Counted from the stretch's first letter, positions 11,960 through 23,100 are shown. The stretch: DNA of 64,000 nt from Muscardinus avellanarius (GCA_963383645.1 OY726561.1:24780826-24844825); one strand, 5' to 3'. Notes: generated from the letters alone by a model not told the origin. Numbers and translations are program-made.

Positions 11960-12034
<75 letters not shown>
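11906..12034. repeat. compound (TA)n-(CA)n-(TA)n microsatellite
   Basis: Alternating TA (about 11,910-11,942), a second SINE-tail-like CAGTACCCAGTACCAC, (CA)n (about 11,962-12,004), then (TA)n to about 12,034. It sits at the 3' tail of the SINE at 11,753. Confidence 0.85.
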
Positions 12035-12036
<2 letters not shown>

Positions 12037-12120
12037 CAGAGAGATTGGAATAATGTAATTCTTTTATGTAATATGCATATTCAGACAGATTAAGGGCAAT
12101 ATCTATTTATTCATTTATTT

Positions 12121-12316
12121 TTGGTACTGAGGATTGAACCCAGAGACATTCTACCTCTGAGTTTTACCCAGAGTCTTTTTCTGTTGTTGATACAGGGTGT
12201 CACTCTATTGCTAAGTACAATATCTTACCAAGTTGCTGAGCTGGCCTCAACCATGAGAACCTCCTGTCCCATCCTCCCAAGTACTGGGATTACAGGTTTG
12301 CACCACTCTGCCTGGT
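12121..12316 (-). repeat. B1-ID dimeric SINE (older type)
   Basis: An antisense copy: GGTACTGAGGATTGAACCCA, then a diverged left half ending GCACCACTCTGCCTGG. A (TTTA)n-like run upstream is the remnant tail. Confidence 0.87.
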
Positions 12317-12410
12317 CAGAATTTTTTTGGAAGTGAACAGGAAATTTCAAAGCCACAGTGAATTGGGAAGTTGAAAGATAAAAACACTAAGGTAAGAAAA
12401 AGGAATTATG

Positions 12411-12741
12411 ACTGGGCATGGTGGCACACGCTTGTAATCTCAGCATTTGGGAGGCTGAGACCTGAGGATGGCAGTTCACCGACATCTTCAGATACTTACT
12501 GAAGCCTTCACAACTCAGTGAGACCCTGTTTCAAAATAAAAAATAAAAAATAGTATCGTGCAGGTTCTAAGGCAGCCTCGTTGGCTTAAGAGACCCTGTT
12601 TCCAAATAAAAGTATAAAATAGGTCTGGGAGTGTAGCCCAGAGTTAGAAGGGTTTCCAGGAACCCCAGTACCACCAAAAAAAAAAAAAATAGAGCTGGGG
12701 GTGTAGCTTGGAGGTACAATGCCCCTGGGCTGTATCCTCAG
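12411..12741 (+). repeat. older B1-ID SINE split by a younger one
   Basis: A left half (ACTGGGCATGGTGGCACACG ... CTCAGTGAGACCCTGTTTCA) runs to about 12,555. Its right half (AGAGCTGGGGGTGTAGCTTG ... TGGGCTGTATCCTCAG) resumes at 12,690. AATAG-type sequence at both junctions fits a short target-site duplication. Confidence 0.84.
12556..12689 (+). repeat. inner 5'-truncated young SINE
   Basis: Begins at GTGCAGGTTCTAAGGCAGCC, has GCTTAAGAGACCCTGTTTCC and the right half GGTCTGGGAGTGTAGCCCAG, and ends CCAGTACCACC plus a 14-A tail. It is inserted in the linker of the older SINE, the same orientation. Confidence 0.84.
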
Positions 12742-12743
12742 AA

Positions 12744-12795
<52 letters not shown>

Positions 12796-12826
12796 GAAAA
12801 AGAAAGAAAGAAAGAAAGAAAGAAAG

Positions 12827-12877
<51 letters not shown>

Positions 12878-12882
12878 AAAAT
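12742..12882. repeat. (AAAG)n microsatellite, about 140 bp
   Basis: AAAG repeats with occasional AGAG interruptions, extending from the tail of the SINE at 12,411-12,741. Lysine/glutamate and phenylalanine/leucine/serine repeat frames on the two strands are translation artefacts. Confidence 0.93.
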
Positions 12883-12884
12883 GA

Positions 12885-13290
12885 TGGAAAATTTGGGTGC
12901 TCAAAGTATTGAATAATGTCCTAAACTTTGGGACATATGCATTATGATTAAAGTATCAAAATAATTTTAAAGTTAATAAAGTCTAGTCATAGTTGTTTGG
13001 TTATATTGGAAAATGACTGATCCAAAACTTTTGATTCCATAAATAATGCTAAAGCAAATACTGACATTATAAGACTTTTTCATGAAGAAGATGTAAATAT
13101 ATAAAAAAATAAAGCATTAGAATGCATCCCTTCACTAAATGAGAACTAGAACTTGAAAATAAGGTGTTCAAAAATAGAAATTGTTTAGAAAGTGCTAATG
13201 ACAATTCATTCTTATCCATACAGGGACAGTACACATCAAAAGACATACTAGTAAAATTGGAAATAGGAATAAAATCTACATGTATTTGTG
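12885..13290. other. unique AT-rich spacer
   Basis: No recognisable repeat or gene before the (GT)n tract. Confidence 0.5.
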
Positions 13291-13294
13291 TGTG

Positions 13295-13296
<2 letters not shown>

Positions 13297-13331
<35 letters not shown>
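13297..13331. repeat. (GT)n microsatellite without an adjacent SINE
   Basis: A GT run of about 35 bp preceded by TGTGTGGGG. Unlike most (GT)n tracts here it is not joined to a recognisable SINE. Confidence 0.85.
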
Positions 13332-13333
<2 letters not shown>

Positions 13334-15134
13334 GTCATGTTTATTTTTATGTAGCTCACTTGTGATTAATTTATTGTTGGTGAAAATTTCTAAGTTACCT
13401 TTTGATAATGATAGCACATATCTGCCAAATTCATACCAAAATGCCCTATTGGTCCTATTGTTATTTCTCTATCAAAAAATCAAATAAAACAAATGAGAAT
13501 ATAATATTTATATTTATTCCCCAATATGTTACAGGAATTCTAAAGTACAATCAAAGCATGGTGATATCTTCTCCATCTCTGTCTAAATAAACTGTAAGGA
13601 AGCACAGTAACCATGGAGAAATCTGATTGGCAGCAGAATTGAAAGATGACTCCAACTTGGGAAGCTTTGCCAAATGCTGTATATTACTGAAACAGATCAA
13701 CAAAACTCTGTGACCAAACAGGTGGCAATAAATCTAGAAAACAGTTTAATATTTAGAATGATTTGAAAACCTTTAGAAGCAGCCCACTGATACCTGACAG
13801 AACAGGGGATAGCTTTACTTTTAAATCCTCAGCTCAAAACAGACTAAACTATGAAACTTTTGAAGCCTCAGTTAAAACAGACTAAACTATGAAACCTCCA
13901 GAATATAACTCTGTCACTTCATTTATGCTGGGCCTGATATTGAGGCTGAGATGATGTTGAGAGATGTTGAAAATCTGATGTTAAGAGATAAACAAGAAGG
14001 CATTTGGGGGACCAGTGGTCTTGGTAATATTTCTGATAGTTTGTAGTAAAAAATGTATAGGTATCCCCTACAAAGTGAAGTAAACATTGCATTTTAAATA
14101 TCATATCATCAATATAGAAGGACCTCTTTGATTATGGAGAATACTCTGAATTTGATGGATCTATTTCAGATGTACTCTGGATAACTAAGAAGGCTGCCAG
14201 AGTAGAGCAGGGCCTAGAGCAGAGAGAGCTCTTCATTAAGTCTAGAAGCTACAGACAGCAGCACTGTGCCAGTCCTGTATAATAAAGTGAAAGAAAGCAA
14301 TATTCAAAGAACTTGTGGTAATTAGTAATGTGCTAATGATCTCCACAAAGTATCATCAGTAAATCACTGTAAATAAACCTATGGTTTAGGAGTAAACTAA
14401 TGTCCTGTTTTAAGAAAACTACTACTACTCTGAGAAACAGCAATTGTAATGATAGTGAGATTTACTAGAAAATGAAATTCTGATCAGAGGTATTAAGTAA
14501 ATGTGTAACCCAAGTTATTTATTATGGAAGGAGGATAATCTTAAATCCAAGGTTGCTGATGGACTGATATTTACAAGAATAGCTAAGGTCACAAAAGCCA
14601 GTTTTTGAAAGTTATAAGGAAAGAATATAAAAAGTTTATTTGTGGTGCCATAGTATGCTAAATAGCAATTTGGTTAAATAAAGTAATATGGGTCAAAGTG
14701 TTTACTGTGCGTCATTTCCAAAGTAAAAAGCTCATCAAATAATATCCATTTTTGTACAATTATAGCCTATAACTGCTTTCTAACTGAAATATATAGATTT
14801 ATATTTATAAATATGTTACAATATAGACTCTTGCTTTCATTGGATATTTCATTACATGTTTACATTAAGTTTTTCCATAATATCATACCATAAAACATAA
14901 TAAAATTAAGATAAGCATTCATAAAACACTAATTATTATTTGATATATTGTTTTATATTTCACGTTCAATTTCTTTTGTACAACTGAATTACATTATTGT
15001 TGCTTGAATAGTAATAGTAAAATATGTATTAGTATTTTTACTTTCCAATTTTAAAATACAGAAAAATAGTTTGTTTCTATCTGGTTTAGAAATGATATAC
15101 TATTAAAAGTATATATTTTGTCCCTCAAAAATAA
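13332..15134. other. repeat-poor block with a small tandem duplication
   Basis: No SINE or L1. A 39-bp unit (CCTCAGCTCAAAACAGACTA...) is duplicated in tandem at about 13,827-13,898. No exon-like frame. The 61-codon minus frame at 13,919-14,104 shows no domain. Confidence 0.45.
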
Positions 15135-15140
15135 GATTGC

Positions 15141-15320
15141 AGCCAGGCGTGGTGGCTCACACTTGTAATCCCCGCACTTGGGAGGGGGAGACAGGAGGAT
15201 GGTGCTGGTTTGAAGCCAGCCGCGCTGGCTTAAGAGACCCTGTTTCCAAATAAAAATATAAAAATAGGTCTGGGAGTGTAGCCTGGAGGTAGAAGGGTTT
15301 CCAGGAACCCCAGTACCACC
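15141..15320 (+). repeat. young B1-ID SINE
   Basis: A sense copy: AGCCAGGCGTGGTGGCTCAC, GCCAGCCGCGCTGGCTTAAG, GGTCTGGGAGTGTAGCCTGG and CCAGTACCACC, with an AATAATAAA tail to about 15,340. ATTGCAG before and after is a short target-site duplication. Minus-strand frames of 135 and 68 codons across it are antisense artefacts. Confidence 0.92.
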
Positions 15321-15341
15321 AAAAAATAAAATAATAATAAA

Positions 15342-15769
15342 ATTGCAGTAATCTGAATAGCATAAATTGTACATTACTCGGGCAAAAGTTATCATAGAAA
15401 GTGATCCTTTTTGAAAGTGGAGAATCCCAGTGTGATTTGCATTACTTGGTAGAACCAATGTGTGATTCTCCGTGTCTTTTTCTTCTCTTTAAGATGTCCG
15501 AGAGAGATTGTATGGTCATTCTGAGTTATGGAATGCAGAAGACATAGAGGAAACACACAGCTTGTTTATATTTGAAATAAACATGATTAGAAATATAAAC
15601 ATGTATTCCTATGATCAAAGATTTTAAGGATTTTTTGTTGTAGTACAATTTATATCTAAATTGATAAACTATTAGTTAATAAGTTCATAATGATGCCTCT
15701 TACTCATATTGTGCATCTTTAGATAGAAATTTTGTGTATAGGAGAAAGCTTTAAAACACTAATTTATTT
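15342..15769. other. unique AT-rich spacer
   Basis: No repeat family or gene recognised. Confidence 0.45.
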
Positions 15770-15905
15770 TTATATTTTATTGGTACATTATAATTACACA
15801 TCTTAGTGAGGTTCAAGTCACACAAATAAACATGCACAAACGTCTTGATGGACTTATCTTCATTTTAATTCTGGTACACATACATAACACTACCCCTATA
15901 TAACA
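15770..15905 (-). mobile_element. old L1 3' end fragment
   Basis: TTTTATTGGTACATTATAAT, then ACACATCTTAGTGAGGTTCA, resembles the reversed L1 3' terminus seen elsewhere (ATTGGTGCATTGTAGTCATA) but is more diverged, suggesting an older subfamily. Confidence 0.45.
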
Positions 15906-15921
15906 GTGTAATTGGTAGTGA

Positions 15922-15953
15922 GTGATTACAAGTGTGCACCACCACTCCCGGCT
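15922..15953 (-). repeat. SINE left-end fragment
   Basis: Only the last 32 bp of an antisense B1-like half are present (GATTACAAGTGTGCACCACC...CCGGC). The rest is absent. Confidence 0.6.
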
Positions 15954-17620
15954 CTTAAGTTTACTTTTATATAATGATTATGGTTCTTAGTATGCTGAGA
16001 ACACTATCAAAACCACAATAAACAAAGCACTAAAGATATTCCTCAAAAGTAATTTTGACCCATAGAAATTAGAAAGTCAATCCTGTTTTTCTTTATATAT
16101 CTAATTCCACTTAGGGGGAAAAGGTGCTTTATTCTAAATAGATATATTGACACTTACAGATTTATTATATCTTTACTGAAAGAGTATGTTGCACCGCACA
16201 TGTCATAGGAGATTTTTTTTCTTTTAACAATTTTTTATTGAACATAAATAGTATATATTTAAACTATATTTGGTGCCCTCTCCCCCCAGCCCCCGTTTTC
16301 CCTTCCCCCCAGAGGAGAATTTTTAACAGGTGAGTGGATGTAGCAGCCTTTTAAGGAAGGAGCTGAGACACACCCCACCTGCACTAATTGCTAAGAACTA
16401 ATTTTGCATAACCATTTCCACCATGAGCTTCATGAATAATATCACTTTTGCTTCTGTACATAAAACAGATAGTGCTATTCCTGTTGCAAGGAGAGAAACA
16501 TTTTGAATGCTCTGTAATTTATATTTACCTTGAACTTTAAGGTATTTCCTAAAGAAAGGCCGGATAATCATTTTTTATTAAATAAAAGAGCCTATTCATG
16601 GAGTCTCTGAAACCATCAGTCATAGAAATATTATGAGGTTGTTTTTTAAGCCATTTAGAAAATAGTGTTATAGACTCACCATAACATAATAACACATGGA
16701 TTGTAATGTTAAACCATGCATAACAGCTGGCATAAATTTTAAGCCACTATTCCTATTTTCAACAATTATGTAATGTCTTTCTATATTATTTCACTTTGCA
16801 TTGTTTCACTTTATTTAGATACTAATATTCAATAAATGTGAAAATGTATTCTAAGTTGGAAAACTACGTTTCTCTCATTTAGCATTTTAAATGTGAAAAA
16901 AGTAATGTGCTTTTAGCTAAATTTTTATTTAAATTTTATTATTTATAATCTTGTAACTTTTCATATATTAGACAGAACAATTTCCCTAGGAATATAATTT
17001 TTATAGAAAGTAATTAAACGTTAGGATACACTGGTTCTTCTTACTTAGACTCCCTTGGTGACAGAGACTATGCCCCATGCTCCATCTTGAGGAAGTAGAA
17101 CTCATACTCCTTCATTTTGATTGACATGGAAAACACTGAAAAGAGAAAACTTGATAAGGGTGAAATAAAATATGGGTCTTGGCAGCTTTCCATTATTATG
17201 AAATAGACTTCAAGAAGATTGATGCTTTTAGGTGTTATTTTAAATTGTGTCAGTTATACTTGTGATTATGATTTTATGCAAATATATGTATTTTGTTGAG
17301 TTTTAAATGCAAATTTGTTCTACTCAGAACATCTTAATTAATTTTAACTAATAATTATTCAGACATTTAAAAATGGCAGTTTTCAACCAAATTTAATGGT
17401 CTTCCCTTAACTCTGAAGGCAAAGACAAAAACTAGACTTCATTATACCCTTTCCATGTCAGACAGTGGTAAAATATTTGCTTCGCTATTAGATAACTACC
17501 CTATGCAGTAGGGACTGTTATTATAACCTTCTAATGCTCAGGAAGATTAATTATTTTTATAAGACACAACTCAGAAACACCTTCAAGCACAGGAGTACAC
17601 GACAGAAGTAGATCTCAAGT
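15954..17620. other. mostly unique AT-rich DNA
   Basis: A T-rich, C-rich stretch at 16,217-16,318 (TTTTTTATTGAACATAAATA, then CCCTCTCCCCCCAGCCCCCG) could be another reversed L1 3' end, but the match is weak. Nothing else is recognised. Confidence 0.4.
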
Positions 17621-17789
17621 AGATCTTTTATCTCCTTTAAATTTCCAACATATTATCATCTCTCCACTTGAGATAATATTTTATTAAAGATGTGTGTGCA
17701 TTGAGTTTACCTAATATATTAAACATAATCCGGGAGATTATTTCTTTCACATATTTGAATTTGAATAGTAACTTTCTCACCCTAACTCT
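17621..17789 (+). repeat. left arm of a long inverted repeat
   Basis: 169 bp that reappear in reverse complement at 18,346-18,515. By eye I count five mismatches and essentially no gaps (about 97% identity). It starts AGATCTTTTATCTCCTTTAA and ends ACTTTCTCACCCTAAC. The sequence matches no repeat family I know. Confidence 0.93.
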
Positions 17790-18345
17790 TGTGTTTAGTT
17801 CTTTCAGTAATCATTTTCACACAAACCAAGAAACAAAGCAATTCTAACATTGACATATGACATCATCAGAGGAAATCTTGATGACTCAGTATTAACTCAG
17901 TGTTTTAATAGTTTCCTAGTGGTGGCGAAAAGGTATCAGTCAACCCAGAGGAGTCGAGCAGAAAATATTCTAAGTAAACTTTGGCTTGGAAGATGTTTCT
18001 TCTTTGGCTATATTAAATAAGTAGATCATAATTAAATTTTCTGAGGAAAAAGAAAGCTATTTGAATTAGACATGTTGGACTTATGTCGAAAGACGTCAAA
18101 TATATCACTGACTATGAGTGGTCATGTTAAACATCTTATTGATGACAATACTCTAGATCTTTATTTTCACTATAGTTTCAATTATTTGACTAAATTTGTA
18201 ACATTTTTCAAGTTATATATAAAATGTGCACATTTTTATAATGTTTTCTTGTTAAATTTATAATATTTTCTTTATTGTATAATATTTGTAAGTAAATGCA
18301 TGATTGTTGTACCACTGAGCTACACCCCAGCCAATTTTTATTTTG
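17790..18345. other. 556-bp loop between inverted arms
   Basis: Unique DNA. Contains a perfect AP-1 core TGACTCA at 17,882-17,888 and a GACGTCA core near 18,091. At its right edge (18,303-18,345) lies a short antisense ID-type fragment (ACCACTGAGCTACACCCCAG), directly abutting the right arm. Confidence 0.6.
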
Positions 18346-18515
18346 AAGTGTTAGGGTGAGAAAGTTACTATTCAAATTCAAATATGTGAAAGAAATAATC
18401 TCCCAGATTATGTTTAATATACTAGGTAAACTCAATGCACACACATTTTTAATAAAATATTATCTCAAGTGGAGAGAAGATAATATGTTGGAAATTTAAA
18501 GGAGATAAAAGATCT
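18346..18515 (-). repeat. right arm of a long inverted repeat
   Basis: The reverse-complement partner of 17,621-17,789. The termini are AAGTGTTAGGGTGAGAAAGT at the loop side and TAAAAGATCT at the outer side. A single-stranded copy or transcript could fold into a stem of about 170 bp. Confidence 0.93.
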
Positions 18516-18519
18516 TGTG

Positions 18520-18904
18520 TGTATTTGTATGTGATGAATACTAGCTTTTATGTGTGTTTAATTCCATGCAATAATTTACATTTTGCCAAATTTTTAAGTT
18601 CTTCTAAGTATTATATATAAAAGGGGCCAAGAGACTGCTATTTAATAGAAAATTGACCCCACAAAATTTTAATGTAAGTATTTAGAGTAACAACTTTTAG
18701 GTAATATACTACCTTAAAAATATTATACAGTAATTTTTTTAAAAAAATATAAGCTTCAGAACTCAAAAATAAATAGAAAAACCTGAGGTGGATTTTAGTA
18801 GCATTAATTTTATGTAAAATACTTTTAAAAGAAATACCTTGAATAGACTAACATATCTTTGAAAGAGGAAAAAAAACTAATTCTTTTCTATTTTCCTTAG
18901 ATTT
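18520..18904. other. unique AT-rich spacer
   Basis: No repeat or gene recognised. Confidence 0.45.
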
Positions 18905-19070
18905 TTTTTTTAAATGTTGTAGGTGTTTTTATTGGTGCATTGTAGTCATACATCTTTATGGGGTACCAGATGTTAGAGTCATACATGCACACATCACTCA
19001 TTCAGCCCTTCCCCATTTCCCAACCTATTCTCTTTCCCTCCCTTCTTCTCATTTTTATTGGTGACCATTC
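18905..19070 (-). mobile_element. L1 3' UTR fragment
   Basis: A T run, then TTTTTATTGGTGCATTGTAG and TCATACATGCACACATCACT, the reversed 3' UTR, cut short after CTTCTCATTTTTATTGGTGA. Confidence 0.72.
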
Positions 19071-19770
19071 TAACGTTTTATATATTTATTTATCTTTATT
19101 TTTCCTTTTTTCTTGGCCTTGTTAGAAGATAGGATTACTTGGGAAAGAAGAAACAATTCTTTTTTATTTCAAGTAATTTAAACATTGCATTAAAATACGG
19201 CCTTAAGAATGAAATAAGAGCAAAAGAAATGTCTTGAAAAGTAAAAATTAGAAAATTCACACCTGAGACTCAAATTTATTTTCAGCAGTAATTCAAATGA
19301 GAGAGATAAAGTTGGATTTGGCCAGGGTAATAATATACATGAGGAAAATGAAAAATTGAAGACAAGGAAGAGACAAACTGTATAGAACACAGATAGAACA
19401 TGTATCTTGCATAGACTTTACTGTGTTGTCATTTGTTTATAATTTCTTACATTGCATGCACTCATTTTTAATTTTCTCAAGTTGTATGGCTTTATTTCTT
19501 ATCTGTAAACCAATCACTGTGAATCATTTCATCAATTAAAACTTCAGGAGTATATCAATGTGTTTATATAGCCTTTCCTCCAAGATATTTAGCTTAGAGT
19601 CAAACTGGTCTTTTTTTCTTTTCCTCTCTTTCAAGAAAACCTAAACTCTTAGAGAACATCCTAAACTAAATTAATGGCAGCCAAAATTATATAGAATAAA
19701 CATAATAAATAGTATCATCTGAGTATCTCTTTTTTTCTTACTCTCAAATCCATTAGAAATATATTCTTGA
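19071..19770. other. unique AT-rich spacer
   Basis: No recognisable repeat. The minus frame at 19,190-19,390 (66 codons) is hydrophobic, with no known domain. Confidence 0.45.
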
Positions 19771-19773
19771 ATC

Positions 19774-19923
19774 TAACTACCTCTGAGCTACATCTTTAGC
19801 CCTATTTTTTAATTCCTTTTATTTATGAAACAGAGTTTCACTAAGTTGTCATGGGCCTCACTAATTAACTAAACTTGGATCCTCCAGTAGTAGGATTGCA
19901 AGATTGTGCCACCACACCTGGCT
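19774..19923 (-). repeat. truncated older B1-ID SINE
   Basis: An antisense copy lacking most of the ID-like end. ACCTCTGAGCTACATCTTTA to GCCACCACACCTGGC, with a deletion in the left half. Confidence 0.78.
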
Positions 19924-19934
19924 CAAGAGATATT

Positions 19935-21240
19935 ATTTATATTGCCACTTATATTCCCAGTTACCATCTGGGTGAAACTAACAATTCTTTTCTCCTTGTC
20001 TATTTGAATCCTCTCTGTTTCAGTTTTTAAATTCCTCACTCCTCTACCAGAATGTAATCTTGATACTACTCTCAGAGGCATGAGATAAAGTGCTTGGTAA
20101 TTTTACTGTTTACTAAAAATTTTATTATCACCCCCCCTATATTCTCAGTCTTTCCAATGGCACGAAGAGACCCGAAAAATCCCATCCAACTTTAGCTTCT
20201 TTTATTCTTGTCCTAAATTGCTTCACTTCAGTTATACTGGCTTCCACTTTTGACATTGTTGCTGAAATATAAAACCTTATTAAGTTTAAGGCCTATATCC
20301 TTGCTACCTTTGCTTAATTTGAAGTTCCCTTTGATATTGACACATCTAACAAGTTTACCTTGCCTAATTTTATTTTTTGAGTGACATCTACACACAAAAA
20401 AACTCATCCTGACATTTTTGTTTTGTATTAGTATCCTTACCTGCTCACAATCCCTCTTACCTGATTTTAAATTTGCTATCTCTTTCAAGTCAATTATCAC
20501 TTTTAAAGATACTATGTAACTTAATAAATACTCTGCTTCTGTGTTAGCTAGTTACCTATCTCATCTTCTGGAAAGAAACAGTTTCTTTAATCTGGTTTAT
20601 CATTGATAGAGAAAAAATGTCTAGCACCCGGTGGATTATGAATAAATACTTGTAGAGTGAATAAATAATTAAATGGATAAGGATATTATTCAGAAACCAC
20701 ATTATTGATGATGAATTAAGAGAATTTATCATAACATTGGCAGCATACTTGCTCTCTCATAACTCTTAAATATCTTGCCATTCTGTGTACTCTTTCACAT
20801 CTCTGTTACTCCATTGTGTTTCAAGGAACCATCATTTTCTTCTGATTTATTTGTAATGGTCTTTTCTTGATATCTATTCTTTCACTTTTTCAGCTAAAAA
20901 TATAGTTCAGATAATGCCATTTCTTTGGCTTAAGACCTTTGGAATAGCCTTCCCATTCCATACTGAAAAAATACCCATCTTCCTAAATCTCATGGCTGAC
21001 ATAATGCAGCCCTTTTCCACCTCATTTATCTCTTCTTGTACCATTTATCTTCTCTTTAGTTTCCACCATGATTCAAGTGCACCAACTTCCTTGCTGCTTT
21101 GTACACCAGGCACTCTTCTCTATTGAAGATTTTTTTTTCTTTTTCTGCATGGTATAACACTGTCTCTAAAATTCTTCCTCTGATTGAGCTTACATTCTGA
21201 TTCTCAATTAATATTCACTTCACTCAACTTGGATAAACTT
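19935..21240 (+). repeat. old L2-like LINE pieces
   Basis: Three pieces resemble L2 3' regions in sense orientation. 20,040-20,110 has CTACCAGAATGTAATCTTGA. 20,600-20,680 has CTAGCACCCGGTGGATTATG followed by AATAAATACTTGTAGAGTGA, like the L2 end (AGCACATAGTAGG...AATAAATGTTTG). 20,905-21,125 has AGACCTTTGGAATAGCC and further L2-like clauses. The match is from memory of the consensus, and divergence is high, as expected of an ancient mammalian repeat. Confidence 0.45.
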
Positions 21241-21249
21241 AGCAGCAGC

Positions 21250-22798
21250 ACTGATCTAGTATCACAAATAATGAATAGATTTTAAAAACTTCTTCATGGA
21301 TAGTAGAGACATAGAAACAATTTTAAATTAGCACCTGGGAATGTGGCATGTCAGTGTCTCATAGAAATTTTAATGTCATGATCCCTTCAGAATAATGAGT
21401 TAAAACTTTAAAATGAGTAAATTGTATTTAATTATAGTATTTTTATTGTTAGTAGATTAAATAATTTTCCTTTTTTCATTTAAAAATATGTCTTATTTGA
21501 ACTTTATTTTCTAATATTAATATTCATATCTTGATACTTTTTTAAATTTGTATCATGATTTGATACAAATGTTTACATAATACATACAAATTTTTAAAAA
21601 CCATATTCAATTTTAGTACCAGGCTTATAAATAAGTAATAATTTTTCAGAAAATTTCATTGTATAAAAAATTACCTTAAATTTTATATAGGTTTTTAGAT
21701 TCAAATTTATCTTATTTTATTTTTTATCTTACATATGCCTTTATTTCTTTCTAATATTTATTTTTAAATGAAAAGGTTAGTGAATAAGAGTATGAAAATG
21801 AAAAAATATTTATCTACTAGTAATTTTTTTAAGAAACGAAACATTCTTCTATAGCTAAGTCCCCGTCTTTTGTTCCTTTCATCTTGCATTCTATAAAATA
21901 TTTTTCTTGATCATTTTATACTTCTCAAGAAATAAATTGTCAAAAACTAAAAAATAACTTTTTAGACTTATTTAACAAAAATTAAGTACAAATTAGTCAA
22001 TCCATATATGAACATTTTGAGCATTTATTTAAGAACATGTCAAATATTTGAATAATGTCATCAGGATTCTAATATTTATACTAGAAAAATGTTTAAGTTT
22101 GACATTTAAATATTTGTCTAGTGTATATGTGTTAAAATATTTATATTACTACAATTTTAATATTTCCATCATTCTTTTTCATTTAAAATAAGAAAGCCTG
22201 AAAAAGAAAAACTGAAGAAAATAAAAAATATTAAATTATGATAATATTTCTTACTTCATCTGACCTTTGTTAGCATTCTACTGTATTTTACAATATAAAT
22301 GTGTAAGTTTTCATGCAACTTGTTTTGAAATGTTTTTCCTTTAAATAAAGAGGTCAATATTGCAAATATACACAAATCAAACCAAAGTAACTTAGAACTT
22401 AAAATGAAAGCATGTATTAAATACATATAAATTTAGTTGATAAATATTGAACAGAAACCAAATAGTTCTAGGAATATAATTTAAAGTACATTGGCATATA
22501 TCAAAAATATACATACAAAGACACATTACCATATATACATAATATAATATTAATATTTGTATATAAATTCACCATTCCTTTATTTTTATTACTGAAATAT
22601 AGTAATTGTAAAATTTTACAATCTCATGAACAAAATAAGATGACACATTATATTGAAGTTTTATGTTTATCTCAGTTGGTAAGAAAATACAATTTGTTGA
22701 CAGTTAAATAATATTATGACATGTTTATGGATATGCATGGAAAACCAATTTGAGAGTGATATAAATGCAAACTAGGTGGCAAGGATACATCATTCATA
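21250..22798. other. 1.5-kb repeat-poor AT-rich block
   Basis: No SINE or L1 and no exon-like frame. The composition is extremely AT-rich. Confidence 0.5.
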
Positions 22799-23011
22799 TT
22801 ACATGCTGATATTTTCAGATTCAGTATAGTTTATTTTACATCTCGGGAAAACCAAGAGTTCATCTATCACCTGCTTAATTGTCTGTGGCAAACATTCGGG
22901 CCTAAGGAGTGTTGAAAGAATACCATCAACACAGGGAGAACAAACAGGCTGGTTCCCAGCAGTGTTTTTCTCCACATATTCTCCTCCTATAGATTTAAAG
23001 ATGAGTTCAAA
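22799..23011 (-). CDS. possible terminal coding exon, unrecognised
   Basis: An open frame whose last 70 codons (23,011 down to the stop at 22,799-22,801) look less random than other frames here. They encode mixed polar and hydrophobic residues with a VCSPCVDG cysteine cluster and an acidic C-terminus. Immediately upstream on the minus strand is a splice-acceptor-like sequence (CCCTCTTTAATCTTTACACAG) with the AG at 23,012-23,013, so the exon would begin in phase 0. Upstream of that the frame continues only through a (CAT)n-type simple repeat (23,041-23,100), which makes the longer 101-codon reading frame implausible. I do not recognise the protein. It may be a last exon of an unknown gene, a pseudo-exon, a fragment of a degraded retrogene, or chance. 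No upstream exon or polyadenylation signal was pinned down. Confidence 0.25.
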   Translation of the reverse strand, partial: FELIFKSIGGEYVEKNTAGNQPVCSPCVDGILSTLLRPECLPQTIKQVIDELLVFPRCKINYTESENISM

Positions 23012-23040
23012 CTGTGTAAAGATTAAAGAGGGAATGTAGC

Positions 23041-23100
23041 AGATGATGATGGTTGTGATGATGATGATGATGGTGGTGATAATGATTACAATGATGAAAC
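23041..23100. repeat. imperfect (ATG)n simple repeat
   Basis: GATGATGATGGTTGTGATGA-type triplets with interruptions. Confidence 0.8.

Noticed and set aside
12719..12916. Long Lys/Glu and Phe/Leu/Ser repeat frames
   Set aside because: They are pure translations of (AAAG)n on either strand.
15051..15458. 135-codon minus frame, and the similar 3,061-3,453, 29,129-29,497 and 48,331-48,594 frames
   Set aside because: All read through antisense SINE sequence; the shared WYWGSWKPF / PPKCGDYK-type stretches are the SINE consensus translated, not a protein family.
17621..18515. The inverted repeat as two ordinary opposite SINEs
   Set aside because: The arms contain no B1, ID or L1 3' end motifs. 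The only SINE scrap is the 43-bp ID piece at the loop edge.
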